Counted from the stretch's first letter, positions 1-5,965 are shown. The stretch is DNA of 7,046 nt from a candidate division FCPU426 bacterium (GCA_030619365.1 JAUXBQ010000140.1:1-7046), one strand, 5' to 3'. Translations and numbers: made by a program. Notes: generated from the letters alone by a model not told the origin.

Positions 1-2
1 AA

Positions 3-851
3 CTCATGGCTCTGGCCCTGGAAATGCAAGGTCGTTTTGAGATGTTATCAATAATCACCAAGGCTTTTATGGAGGACGAGCAGAGCACGAAAAATCAATT
101 TGATTACCTGACCATGGAAACGTATCTTAAAAAAATCGAGCACCTTTTGAGCCAGGCGGAAAACCAGGTGCATAACGGAAAGCTTTATCTCCAGTTTCTT
201 GCCGGCGTACCTCAGGCAGTGGAAATCGAAAGCAATACCAAGGTGCCCAAGGCGAAAGTACAAGATTTTACCACATCTTTTGAGTCCTTGAAAAACAGCA
301 ATTACTCCTGGCAACAGCTTGGCCTGGGCATGAAAATAGCCGAGCAGGAAGTGAAAATCGCTCAGGCTGAATATTTTCCTCTGATTGGTTTATCTGGCGA
401 ATACTTGATATTTCACGAAGAACCAAATTACGGCTACCTACCTCCGACATCCTGGCAGGTTACCTTCGGGGCCAAATGGAAATTTCCCCTAGGATTGCAG
501 ACAGTGGAGGCGGTCAAGGAAAAAGAGGCTGAGAGTCAAGCCGCTGCGCTTAAAGTTCAATATGCCCAGCAAGGCATGGAACTCAAATTGAAAAGCCTAC
601 TAAGTGAAATAGCTAAATTCCGGAAGCAGATGGCATTACTCGCTAACGGTGTTGAAACCGCCAGAAAAAGGGCGCAATTAGCGATCAAAGGTTATCGAAT
701 AGATGTGGTAGGCTCCGGTGACCTGGTTAAGGCCCAGGTCGAGGAAACCGAGATGCGCGTTGATTATCTTGAAGTTATTCTCGATTATCAAACCCATTTG
801 ATAGACTATTATATATTGGTGGGACGGAACATTGATGAACTTCTGTTTTAA
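3..851 (+). CDS. TolC-family outer-membrane efflux protein, 5' end cut by window edge
   Basis: This is the C-terminal part of an outer-membrane efflux protein (OEP/TolC fold), the trimeric channel that joins inner-membrane pumps to the cell exterior. Numbering from the ATG at position 6, 281 residues are visible. Long amphipathic helices (about 30-65) are followed by the second TolC repeat: a helix at 98-122, a barrel strand ending in the typical AEYFPLIGLSGEY (120-133), a second strand around 150-161 (SWQVTFGAKWKFPL), a coiled coil at 165-225, and the final helix with KGYRIDVVGSGDLVKAQ (228-244) and DYQTHLIDYYILVG (260-273). Family members usually exceed 400 residues, and the frame is open to the left edge, so the gene almost certainly starts upstream and the ATG at 6 is internal. 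Its 3' end overlaps the next gene, so the two are probably co-transcribed. The substrate and the pump partner are not visible. Confidence 0.85.
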   Translation, partial: LMALALEMQGRFEMLSIITKAFMEDEQSTKNQFDYLTMETYLKKIEHLLSQAENQVHNGKLYLQFLAGVPQAVEIESNTKVPKAKVQDFTTSFESLKNSNYSWQQLGLGMKIAEQEVKIAQAEYFPLIGLSGEYLIFHEEPNYGYLPPTSWQVTFGAKWKFPLGLQTVEAVKEKEAESQAAALKVQYAQQGMELKLKSLLSEIAKFRKQMALLANGVETARKRAQLAIKGYRIDVVGSGDLVKAQVEETEMRVDYLEVILDYQTHLIDYYILVGRNIDELLF

Positions 852-1737
852 ATCGAAAAAGGAGATTCTCGCCAGCGCGCTCATATTTATAGGAACCTAT
901 TCAATTAATACCTGCGCCTTTGCCATCGAGGAGCCCATTGTCATGGGTATCACTAAAAGCGGGCTCAGCCACTACCGCAATGCCAGGGACGTGATAGTGG
1001 TTTTAAACGCTCTGGTTGAGGAAGAGATGGAGCCCACCCTAGGATTTCCCATTGAGATCAAGTTTTATGATACTGACCGTGACATGTACAGCGCTGTGGC
1101 CAGGAAACAAGCGGATATCGGCTGCGGTCATTTGGTGCGGTTTTTAAAATATTATAACCGTGGCCTTGTTGTTCCCTTATTGTGGTTTTACCAAAAAAAC
1201 AATCCGGGAGACCAGTATTGCCTGATTTCAAGAAAAGGATCCAGACAAAAGAGGGCACATGACTTGAAAGGGCTGTCTTTGGGATACAGTGATACACAAG
1301 ATATGGAAAAAATCCACCATGTTTTTTATTCCAAGCTGAAAGCCTTCAAAGCGAAGAAATATTTCGGTAAAATCGTGTTTTATAGAAATAGTTTCACGGC
1401 CTTGGCCGCGCTGATGAATCGTGACGTTGATGTCGTTTTCGACAGTAAATATTCGTTGGATGTTTATCTTGAATTTTATCCGCGCGAAGTGGAAGTAATA
1501 CTTTCGGCTAAAATGCTGGCGGATCTGCCGATATTTACCCGAACGTCGCTGAAACCAAAAAAAAGAGAGAAAATCAGAAAAATAGAGCAGTATTTTCTTA
1601 GTATGCATAAAAAACATAAAACTCATCAATTACTAATATTTTTAGGATGTGACCAGGTAAAAAAAACCGGAGAGCGGCAAAAAAAAGCATATCGTCAATG
1701 GATTAAAGAGTACAAGAAAATGGGTTTAATCCAATAG
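835..1737 (+). CDS. Exported PhnD-like periplasmic substrate-binding protein
   Basis: This is a 300-residue PhnD/SsuA-type periplasmic binding protein. Residues 1-30 form a signal peptide with a basic start (KSKK), a hydrophobic core, and a signal peptidase I site after CAFA. The mature protein has the family layout: a first strand IVMGIT, then MYSAVARKQADIGCGH, then a linker strand leading to DLKGLSLGYSDTQD, and a second-lobe FTALAALMNRDVDVVFD. Family members bind phosphonate, phosphate or similar small oxyanions, but the ligand cannot be read here. The start chosen is the ATG at 835. A TTG at 832 is also in frame, and GGGACGGA at 821-828 can serve as Shine-Dalgarno. The gene overlaps the TolC-like gene by 17 bases, and its stop lies 30 bases before the preferred kinase start. 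No ABC permease or ATPase is present in the window, so a sensory rather than transport role is likely (inference). The C-terminal 60 residues are unusually lysine-rich. Confidence 0.8.
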   Translation: MNFCFKSKKEILASALIFIGTYSINTCAFAIEEPIVMGITKSGLSHYRNARDVIVVLNALVEEEMEPTLGFPIEIKFYDTDRDMYSAVARKQADIGCGHLVRFLKYYNRGLVVPLLWFYQKNNPGDQYCLISRKGSRQKRAHDLKGLSLGYSDTQDMEKIHHVFYSKLKAFKAKKYFGKIVFYRNSFTALAALMNRDVDVVFDSKYSLDVYLEFYPREVEVILSAKMLADLPIFTRTSLKPKKREKIRKIEQYFLSMHKKHKTHQLLIFLGCDQVKKTGERQKKAYRQWIKEYKKMGLIQ

Positions 1738-1756
1738 AGGATGCAGGATAAAGCAT

Positions 1757-1761
1757 GGAGG
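1757..1761 (+). promoter_or_regulatory. Ribosome binding site that decides the kinase start
   Basis: GGAGG lies six bases before the GTG at 1768. The upstream in-frame ATG at 1741 has only a purine run directly abutting it, with no spacing, so the GTG is the better start. Confidence 0.6.
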
Positions 1762-1767
1762 TTTGCC

Positions 1768-3093
1768 GTGATTCGGATTAAATTCCCGCAGATATTAAAA
1801 GTAATTCGAAAATACCGCTTTATCCTATGGGCGGCGGGCGTTCTGCTCGCTACCGGTCTGGCCTTGGGAATTATTTTCATGAATTTGCAAGCCTTGGAAA
1901 GGAACCGCATTACCGAATATAAATCACTATCGGATAAAATCAGCCGGACGGCGATGAATTACATATTTTACAAGCAATATGACAATCTTCAGGATTTAAT
2001 GGACCTGCTCGCGAACATGTCTACCATTCAATTTATAGGCTTATATATCGGACAGGAGAGGACTTCCTGGGCCGGAGAATTAAAATATATTGAACCTGCG
2101 CTTCAGGTTGCGCCACTACAGGCGGATGAGCAGAGCGTTCACAAATGGCTGGGTAAATACTTGGTGGTGAATACAGCCCTGCCGTTTCATCCCGACGTCC
2201 TGCGAGAACCCGGCACGTTGCAGATCGTTTATGCCTTGCAGCCCTTTTTCAGCCTTAAAAACAGCATTCTTTTCGCGGTTGTCGTCATACTCGTCTTGGT
2301 GACGGGCTTGATCTATTCATTCTCTAAATTGAACCGGCAACATGAAGCCTTGCTGAAGACTCAACAAATGCTAAGAAAGGCCGAGGAAACCAAAGCCGGC
2401 ATGATCTCCGGGCTGACCCACCACGCGATCAAGTTTCTCACCGTCGTTCAGGGGCAAATTACGAAAAACCAGATAAAATTGAGGACCACTAAAACGATCG
2501 ATCCACGGGAACTAAAAAAAGATCTGCAAGTCGCCGGCCAGAGCATCGATTCTTTAAACCGCTTGATCGAAAACCTAAACGACCACGAAAGATTGCAGAA
2601 AGGCGAAGTACGCATGCTGCCCGAGCCTATTTCTTTAAGGGAGAGAATACAGGAAGCGATAAGAAGCCTGGAGGAAATGGCCGGACGGCGGGGAATATTA
2701 ATAGAATACGCCAATATCTATGGTGCCATGGAAATAACCAGTGATTCTCACGTAATTCAGCAGGTGCTGATAAATGTTCTGCAGAATGCCGTGCAGTATT
2801 CACCGGCCCAGGGATTAGTTAAAGTCTGGCAGGTGGAAGATCCGGACAGCTTGACGATTTATATTTCTGACCAAGGGCCGGGAATTGCACTAGAAGCATG
2901 GCAAAACATCTTCGAGCCTTTTACTCGTCTTATCCCGGAGATAAAAGGCACGGGCCTGGGTCTTTCCAATTCCCGCCAGCTTATCCGGCTGATCGGCGGG
3001 GAACTGGGCGTGCAGGCCAGCAATATCGGTCAGGGTACGACCTTTTTCATTAAGATTCCCCTGCAGGCATCTGTGCCAGGAGGGCCGAAATGA
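1768..3093 (+). CDS. Membrane sensor histidine kinase with atypical H-box
   Basis: This is a 441-residue sensor kinase (450 if started at the ATG at 1741; numbering here is from the GTG at 1768). A first membrane helix (about 18-38) is followed by a periplasmic domain of about 125 residues that I cannot assign (possibly Cache/PAS-like), and a second helix (about 167-183). A coiled-coil linker then runs straight into the dimerisation domain, with no HAMP or PAS domain visible. The H-box reads GLTHHAIKFLTVVQG, with phospho-acceptor His218. Where most kinases have Glu/Asp after that His there is His219, and the usual Pro is Phe223. The ATPase domain is complete: N-box VLINVLQNAVQYS (Asn336, Asn340), G1 box DQGPGI (368-373), F box FEPFTR (382-387), and G2 box GTGLGLS (394-400). 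The stop overlaps the regulator start as ATGA, so the two genes are translationally coupled. The neighbouring PhnD-like protein may present the ligand (inference). Confidence 0.88.
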   Translation: MIRIKFPQILKVIRKYRFILWAAGVLLATGLALGIIFMNLQALERNRITEYKSLSDKISRTAMNYIFYKQYDNLQDLMDLLANMSTIQFIGLYIGQERTSWAGELKYIEPALQVAPLQADEQSVHKWLGKYLVVNTALPFHPDVLREPGTLQIVYALQPFFSLKNSILFAVVVILVLVTGLIYSFSKLNRQHEALLKTQQMLRKAEETKAGMISGLTHHAIKFLTVVQGQITKNQIKLRTTKTIDPRELKKDLQVAGQSIDSLNRLIENLNDHERLQKGEVRMLPEPISLRERIQEAIRSLEEMAGRRGILIEYANIYGAMEITSDSHVIQQVLINVLQNAVQYSPAQGLVKVWQVEDPDSLTIYISDQGPGIALEAWQNIFEPFTRLIPEIKGTGLGLSNSRQLIRLIGGELGVQASNIGQGTTFFIKIPLQASVPGGPK

Positions 3094-4439
3094 AGAAAAA
3101 AATACTTATCGTGGATGACGAAGCGGAAATCATAGAAACATACAGCGATGTATTGAAAATGCAGGACTATTTAGTGGAAAGCGCCATGAACCGAAATGAA
3201 GCCATGGAAAAAATAGAGAATTTCAAACCGGATCTGATTACACTGGACGTTGACTTTGGACATAAACACTCCTCTGAAGGCGTCGGTATTCTGAAACGCA
3301 TCCGCAAGCGCTGGAACAGTAATGAGCTGCCTGTCTTGATCGTCAGCGGGAAGGGCAGTTCCGAGGATTTCGTGGAGGCTAAGCTGAGCGGAGCCAACGC
3401 AGTAGTGCTTAAGAGCAAAATCGACAAAGTTGTGGAAAAGGTCAAGGAAATCCTGCATAAGGATGAAAGAGAGGAAAAATATTCCAAAACAGCCGTAACG
3501 GACAAGATGCGGGGAAAAGGCACTCGGGAAGTTACGGTTCAACTTTTCGAGTGCGTGGAAAGGGATTGTGATGTGCTGATTCTGGGTGAAACCGGGACCG
3601 GCAAAAATCTCGCGGTTGAAGTATACCGTCAGGCCAGTCTTCGGAAGGACATATTCTACCGCATAGACTGTGCGGCCCTGCCTGAAAATCTGATGCAGAG
3701 CGAGCTTTTTGGCGTGGAACCAGGAGGATTTACAGACGCCAAGCCGAGAAAAGGCAAGTTAGAGGAGGCGGATCACGGCATCGTATTCTTCGACGAAATA
3801 GGCGACCTTACGCCCGGACAACAAAAAACACTGCTGGATTTTTGGGATACCAAGGAAATAACCCGTATCGGCTCAAATCGCAAAATCAAGCTGGACGTGG
3901 TGATCCTGGCAGCTACCAACCAGGATCTGGAACAATTGACAGGTGAAAAAAAGTTCCGGCCCGATCTTTTCCGCCGTCTCTGGAAGCATATTGTCCGCAT
4001 GCCGCCGCTCCGGGAGATTAGAGAAGACATCCCGGTATTGGTGGAAGGATTCATCAATAAATTCAATCAGCAATACCGAAAAAATGTTCAGCGCGCGGAT
4101 CAGGAAGTTATTGATCTTTTCCAGCACTTGCCCTGGCTGGGCAATATCGGGGAGTTGAGGAATTACATTGAAAACGGAATCTTGAATTGCAGCGGCGCGG
4201 TTGTAGAATTGGCTGATATCAAGAATATTGTACAAGGCGACAGGGCTGAGACTCGTATTTCTCAACCAGGCGATTCACAAACATTGCAAAATCTCCAACA
4301 GAAGCATGAAGAAGAAAAAAAACAATTATTACTGCGTGCATATGAAGACTGCGGACGCAATCAGTCGCGTACTGCCCGGGGACTTAAAATCTCCCGCGAG
4401 CGGCTTATTCAACTTTTGAAGAAATATAGGATAATTTAA
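3090..4439 (+). CDS. NtrC-family sigma-54-dependent response regulator
   Basis: This is a 449-residue activator with three domains. The receiver (1-122) has acidic pair Asp9/Asp10, phospho-acceptor Asp53, Ser86 and Lys108, all intact. The AAA+ domain (about 140-375) has Walker A GETGTGKN (166-173), a sigma-54 contact loop GGFTDA (212-217) in place of the usual GAFTGA, and Walker B IVFFDEIGDL (231-240). It also has sensor I AATNQDL (274-280) and arginine fingers Arg290 and Arg296 in FRPDLFRRL. Sensor II reads WLGNIGELRN (349-358), where the usual Arg of the GNxREL motif is Gly354. The C-terminus (405-449) is a Fis-type helix-turn-helix, RNQSRTARGLKISRERL. It starts inside the kinase stop (ATGA), so it is the cognate partner of that kinase. 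A sigma-54 promoter lies 140 bp past its stop and is its most likely target (inference). Phe and Thr of the contact loop are kept, so it probably still engages sigma-54. Confidence 0.93.
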   Translation: MKKKILIVDDEAEIIETYSDVLKMQDYLVESAMNRNEAMEKIENFKPDLITLDVDFGHKHSSEGVGILKRIRKRWNSNELPVLIVSGKGSSEDFVEAKLSGANAVVLKSKIDKVVEKVKEILHKDEREEKYSKTAVTDKMRGKGTREVTVQLFECVERDCDVLILGETGTGKNLAVEVYRQASLRKDIFYRIDCAALPENLMQSELFGVEPGGFTDAKPRKGKLEEADHGIVFFDEIGDLTPGQQKTLLDFWDTKEITRIGSNRKIKLDVVILAATNQDLEQLTGEKKFRPDLFRRLWKHIVRMPPLREIREDIPVLVEGFINKFNQQYRKNVQRADQEVIDLFQHLPWLGNIGELRNYIENGILNCSGAVVELADIKNIVQGDRAETRISQPGDSQTLQNLQQKHEEEKKQLLLRAYEDCGRNQSRTARGLKISRERLIQLLKKYRII

Positions 4440-4469
4440 TAAAAGATAAACCACCAACTGTAACCTTTC

Positions 4470-4484
4470 CTTACACCCTGTAAG
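4470..4484. promoter_or_regulatory. Inverted repeat, candidate activator binding site
   Basis: CTTACA-CCC-TGTAAG is a perfect 6-base inverted repeat with a 3-base spacer. Its centre lies about 128 bp upstream of the start point predicted from the sigma-54 promoter, within the usual range for enhancer sites bound by NtrC-type activators. A related CTGTAA also occurs at 4458-4463. There is no T-tract, so it is not a convincing terminator. The role is inferred from position only. Confidence 0.4.
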
Positions 4485-4505
4485 TAATCCTACCGGTTTT
4501 TCGTC

Positions 4506-4517
4506 CGAATCCATTCG
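4506..4517. promoter_or_regulatory. Second inverted repeat in the activator-promoter gap
   Basis: CGAAT-CC-ATTCG is a perfect 5-base inverted repeat overlapping the 8-base palindrome ATTCGAAT (4513-4520). It sits between the first repeat and the promoter. It could be another activator site or chance. An imperfect IHF-like match, AATCAA-N4-TAA, follows at 4518-4530, one base off the consensus. Confidence 0.25.
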
Positions 4518-4578
4518 AATCAAATTCTAAAAACAATGTAAAAATAAGCTTTTTGAGAAATCCAACATTTTAAAGTAT

Positions 4579-4594
4579 TGGCATGTTTGTTGCA
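4579..4594 (+). promoter_or_regulatory. Sigma-54 (-24/-12) promoter
   Basis: TGGCATGTTTGTTGCA matches the sigma-54 consensus TGGCAYG-N4-TTGCA at essentially every conserved base. The GG (4580-4581) and GC (4592-4593) are separated by exactly 10 bases, which is the invariant spacing. Transcription should start near 4605, giving a leader of about 24 bases before the ATG at 4629, with the Shine-Dalgarno inside it. It is the only intergenic sequence in the window I found that fits this consensus, and it lies directly after the gene for a sigma-54 activator. It should drive the receiver, ECF sigma and small-protein genes. Confidence 0.88.
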
Positions 4595-4616
4595 TATTTC
4601 ACCAGTAAAAAGCGAA

Positions 4617-4622
4617 AAGGAG
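4617..4622 (+). promoter_or_regulatory. Ribosome binding site that decides the receiver-protein start
   Basis: AAGGAG lies six bases before the ATG at 4629. The open frame continues back to 4578, but that extension runs through the sigma-54 promoter and lies upstream of the predicted transcript start, so 4629 is the start. Confidence 0.8.
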
Positions 4623-4628
4623 CCTAGC

Positions 4629-5006
4629 ATGCGGGAAGAAAAAGTCCTGATCCTGGATAGCGACGTGGATTCCAGAGAAATTTTAAAGGAACACATCAAT
4701 TCATTTGGATATTTCAAGGTTTATTTAAGCACCAACCCGGAAACCCTGGCGGATGAAACGATGACCAAATCGTTCCATTACATCTTCATTGATGCCGAGA
4801 CCGTTACGTTGAAGGAAGGCGCTCCGGCTTTAGGGCCCATGTCGTTTAAACCGGACACGGCTATTGTAGTAATGCACCGTGAATATGACTCCTGGGCTAG
4901 GGAAATAATGGATACATACCAAACTAAGGTGTTTTTAAAAAAACCGTTCAATATAAAACGGCTCAGTGAAGTATTGAGCATTACGCCGACGCCAAACAAC
5001 GTATGA
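4629..5006 (+). CDS. Stand-alone receiver-domain protein, partly degenerate
   Basis: This is a 125-residue single-domain response-regulator-like protein with no output domain. The fold markers are visible: beta-1 KVLILDSDVDSREIL (acidic Asp10 and Asp12 with Ser11 between them), candidate phospho-acceptor Asp55 in YIFIDAE, beta-4 TAIVVMHRE, and the conserved KVFLKKPF with Lys105-Pro106. The usual Ser/Thr that relays phosphorylation at the end of beta-4 appears to be His83, and one of the acidic pair is Ser, so signalling may be altered or phosphorylation-independent. It is the first gene after the sigma-54 promoter and lies 36 bases before an ECF sigma gene. A role in controlling that sigma factor by protein contact is plausible (inference). 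The general family is clear; no specific name can be given. Confidence 0.75.
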   Translation: MREEKVLILDSDVDSREILKEHINSFGYFKVYLSTNPETLADETMTKSFHYIFIDAETVTLKEGAPALGPMSFKPDTAIVVMHREYDSWAREIMDTYQTKVFLKKPFNIKRLSEVLSITPTPNNV

Positions 5007-5042
5007 ACATATTTTCATATTGAGAGATGCCGGGGGAAATTC

Positions 5043-5690
5043 ATGAAAAAATATCAGACGGATGATTATGACTTAATACAAGCGTTTGCCCGGGGCGACC
5101 AAGAGGCTGCCGGGAAGCTCGTGGAACGCTATTATTGCAAAGTGCTTAGCCTTTGTCATTACTACTTGTACGCGCAGGGCGAGTCCCATGACGCCGCGCA
5201 AGAGGTTTTTCTGCATATCGTGGGCCGGAAAAAGGTATTGGGTTTCCGGGGGGAAGTGAAATTGTGGACCTGGCTGTACCGTGTGACCGTGAATTGCTGC
5301 AAAGCCAGGCTATTGGCCCGGAGGAATCTGATTGAAAAAATAGTGCTGTATGGGATCGAGTCCGACCTTCAAAAGCTTACCTGCTGTATAACACGTCAAA
5401 ACCCGGAAAATATCACCATGCGCCGGGATATTCATGATTGTCTGATCAACCACGTCGAACAATTGCCTAAGAAGTACCGGGCTCCGCTAATTCTGATATA
5501 TTTCCGGGAATATTCTTATGCCGACGCGGCCTGCTACCTGAAGATTAACAGGAATTCACTGGCCGTGCGTCTGAGTCGGGCCAAAAAACAATTGGCTAAA
5601 AAAATAAGGCGGACTGACCTGCAGCATAGGATCCGGCAAGCTCAAGGCGGCTCCTTCAGGACCCTGGCCTGGTTGCCGGAAAGCAATTGA
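5043..5690 (+). CDS. ECF-type (sigma-70 family group 4) RNA polymerase sigma factor
   Basis: This is a 215-residue extracytoplasmic-function sigma factor. Region 2 spans about 9-93 and includes AFARGDQEAAGKLVERYY, the core-binding segment SHDAAQEVFLHIV (48-60), and the -10-recognition helix LWTWLYRVTVNCCKARL (74-90). After a linker of about 35 residues, region 4 (129-187) carries LPKKYRAPLILIYFREYSY and the -35-recognition helix-turn-helix ending NSLAVRLSRAKKQL (171-184). A 25-residue basic and polar tail follows, longer than usual. Cysteines are frequent, with CC pairs at 85-86 and 114-115. The start is the ATG at 5043, with GGGGGA at 5032-5037 as ribosome site. It is the second gene of the sigma-54-driven unit, and its stop is directly followed by the Shine-Dalgarno of a small gene, the position often held by an anti-sigma factor. 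Its target promoters are unknown. Confidence 0.88.
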   Translation: MKKYQTDDYDLIQAFARGDQEAAGKLVERYYCKVLSLCHYYLYAQGESHDAAQEVFLHIVGRKKVLGFRGEVKLWTWLYRVTVNCCKARLLARRNLIEKIVLYGIESDLQKLTCCITRQNPENITMRRDIHDCLINHVEQLPKKYRAPLILIYFREYSYADAACYLKINRNSLAVRLSRAKKQLAKKIRRTDLQHRIRQAQGGSFRTLAWLPESN

Positions 5691-5695
5691 GGAGG
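5691..5695 (+). promoter_or_regulatory. Strong ribosome binding site of the small gene
   Basis: GGAGG begins at the base right after the sigma-factor stop codon and is followed six bases later by the ATG at 5702. This near-ideal spacing is the main support that the small frame is a real, translated gene coupled to the sigma factor. Confidence 0.75.
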
Positions 5696-5701
5696 CAAAA
5701 A

Positions 5702-5932
5702 ATGACGGCAAGCGTACAGTGCGAAAGGACAGTTCGGTGTGATTTTTGGCGTTTTTTTCAACAGATGCTGGAGAAACGCGAATCAGAGTCTTTGCCAAAG
5801 GGGCCAGCTGAGCGGGACCAAGTGTTGTTATTGAACCGCGTCCTGGGGCCGGACCGCCCGGCCGGACGACTGGTTGACTCGCTGGAAGCGCGAAAAAAAA
5901 TAAAAAAGAATGTAATAAATAAGACTAGATAA
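5702..5932 (+). CDS. Small soluble protein coupled to the ECF sigma gene, unknown function
   Basis: This is a 76-residue protein I do not recognise. It has no membrane helix and no signal peptide. It starts MTASVQCERTVRCDFWRFF, with Cys7 and Cys12 (CX4C) next to an aromatic stretch. It then has a charged helix QQMLEKRESES, a middle LPKGPAERDQVLLLNRVLG with a short leucine-rich amphipathic segment, and a very basic tail rich in Lys. An excellent ribosome site and a gap of only 11 bases after the sigma-factor stop argue that it is real and co-translated. The slot directly after an ECF gene is typical for anti-sigma factors. This protein lacks the zinc HX3CX2C motif and the membrane anchor of the common type, so if it is one it would be a small soluble kind, comparable in size (not visibly in sequence) to NepR. 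That role is inference only. Confidence 0.6.
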   Translation: MTASVQCERTVRCDFWRFFQQMLEKRESESLPKGPAERDQVLLLNRVLGPDRPAGRLVDSLEARKKIKKNVINKTR

Positions 5933-5939
5933 ATATCTA
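5926..5939. repeat. Small palindrome over the small gene's stop codon
   Basis: TAGATA-AA-TATCTA is a perfect 6-base inverted repeat with a 2-base spacer that contains the TAA stop of the small gene. It is AT-only apart from one G-C pair and has no T-tract, so it is a weak terminator at best. It could be an operator or chance. Confidence 0.2.
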
Positions 5940-5950
5940 AATTAGAGAAT

Positions 5951-5960
5951 CAGTGGTCAA
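5951..5960. repeat. Left copy of a 10-base near-direct repeat flanking the hairpin element
   Basis: CAGTGGTCAA here matches CAGTGGACAA at 6112-6121 in nine of ten bases. The pair brackets the 139-bp inverted-repeat element, five bases from its left arm and seven from its right arm. It could be a target-site duplication or parts of an insertion-sequence end. Confidence 0.3.
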
Positions 5961-5965
5961 TTAAG

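Noticed and set aside
309..325. GG-N10-GC spacing (TGGCAACAGCTTGGC) resembling a sigma-54 promoter
   Set aside because: It lies inside the TolC-like coding sequence, and the -12 part lacks the TTGC pattern, so it is a chance match.
1741..1767. Kinase start at the ATG at 1741
   Set aside because: The purine run touches the ATG with no spacing, whereas GGAGG lies six bases before the GTG at 1768. The alternative adds only nine residues and does not alter any domain, so it remains possible.
4578..4628. Upstream extension of the receiver-protein frame to a TTG at 4578
   Set aside because: The extension runs through the sigma-54 promoter and would start upstream of the predicted transcript start. 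The ATG at 4629 has a proper AAGGAG at the right distance.
5900..5925. A-AAA-AAG slippery heptamer in frame within the small gene (5902-5908), with a preceding run of eight As
   Set aside because: The -1 frame reaches a stop after only four more codons and no stimulating hairpin lies at the right distance, so recoding would change almost nothing. It is best explained by a Lys-rich tail.
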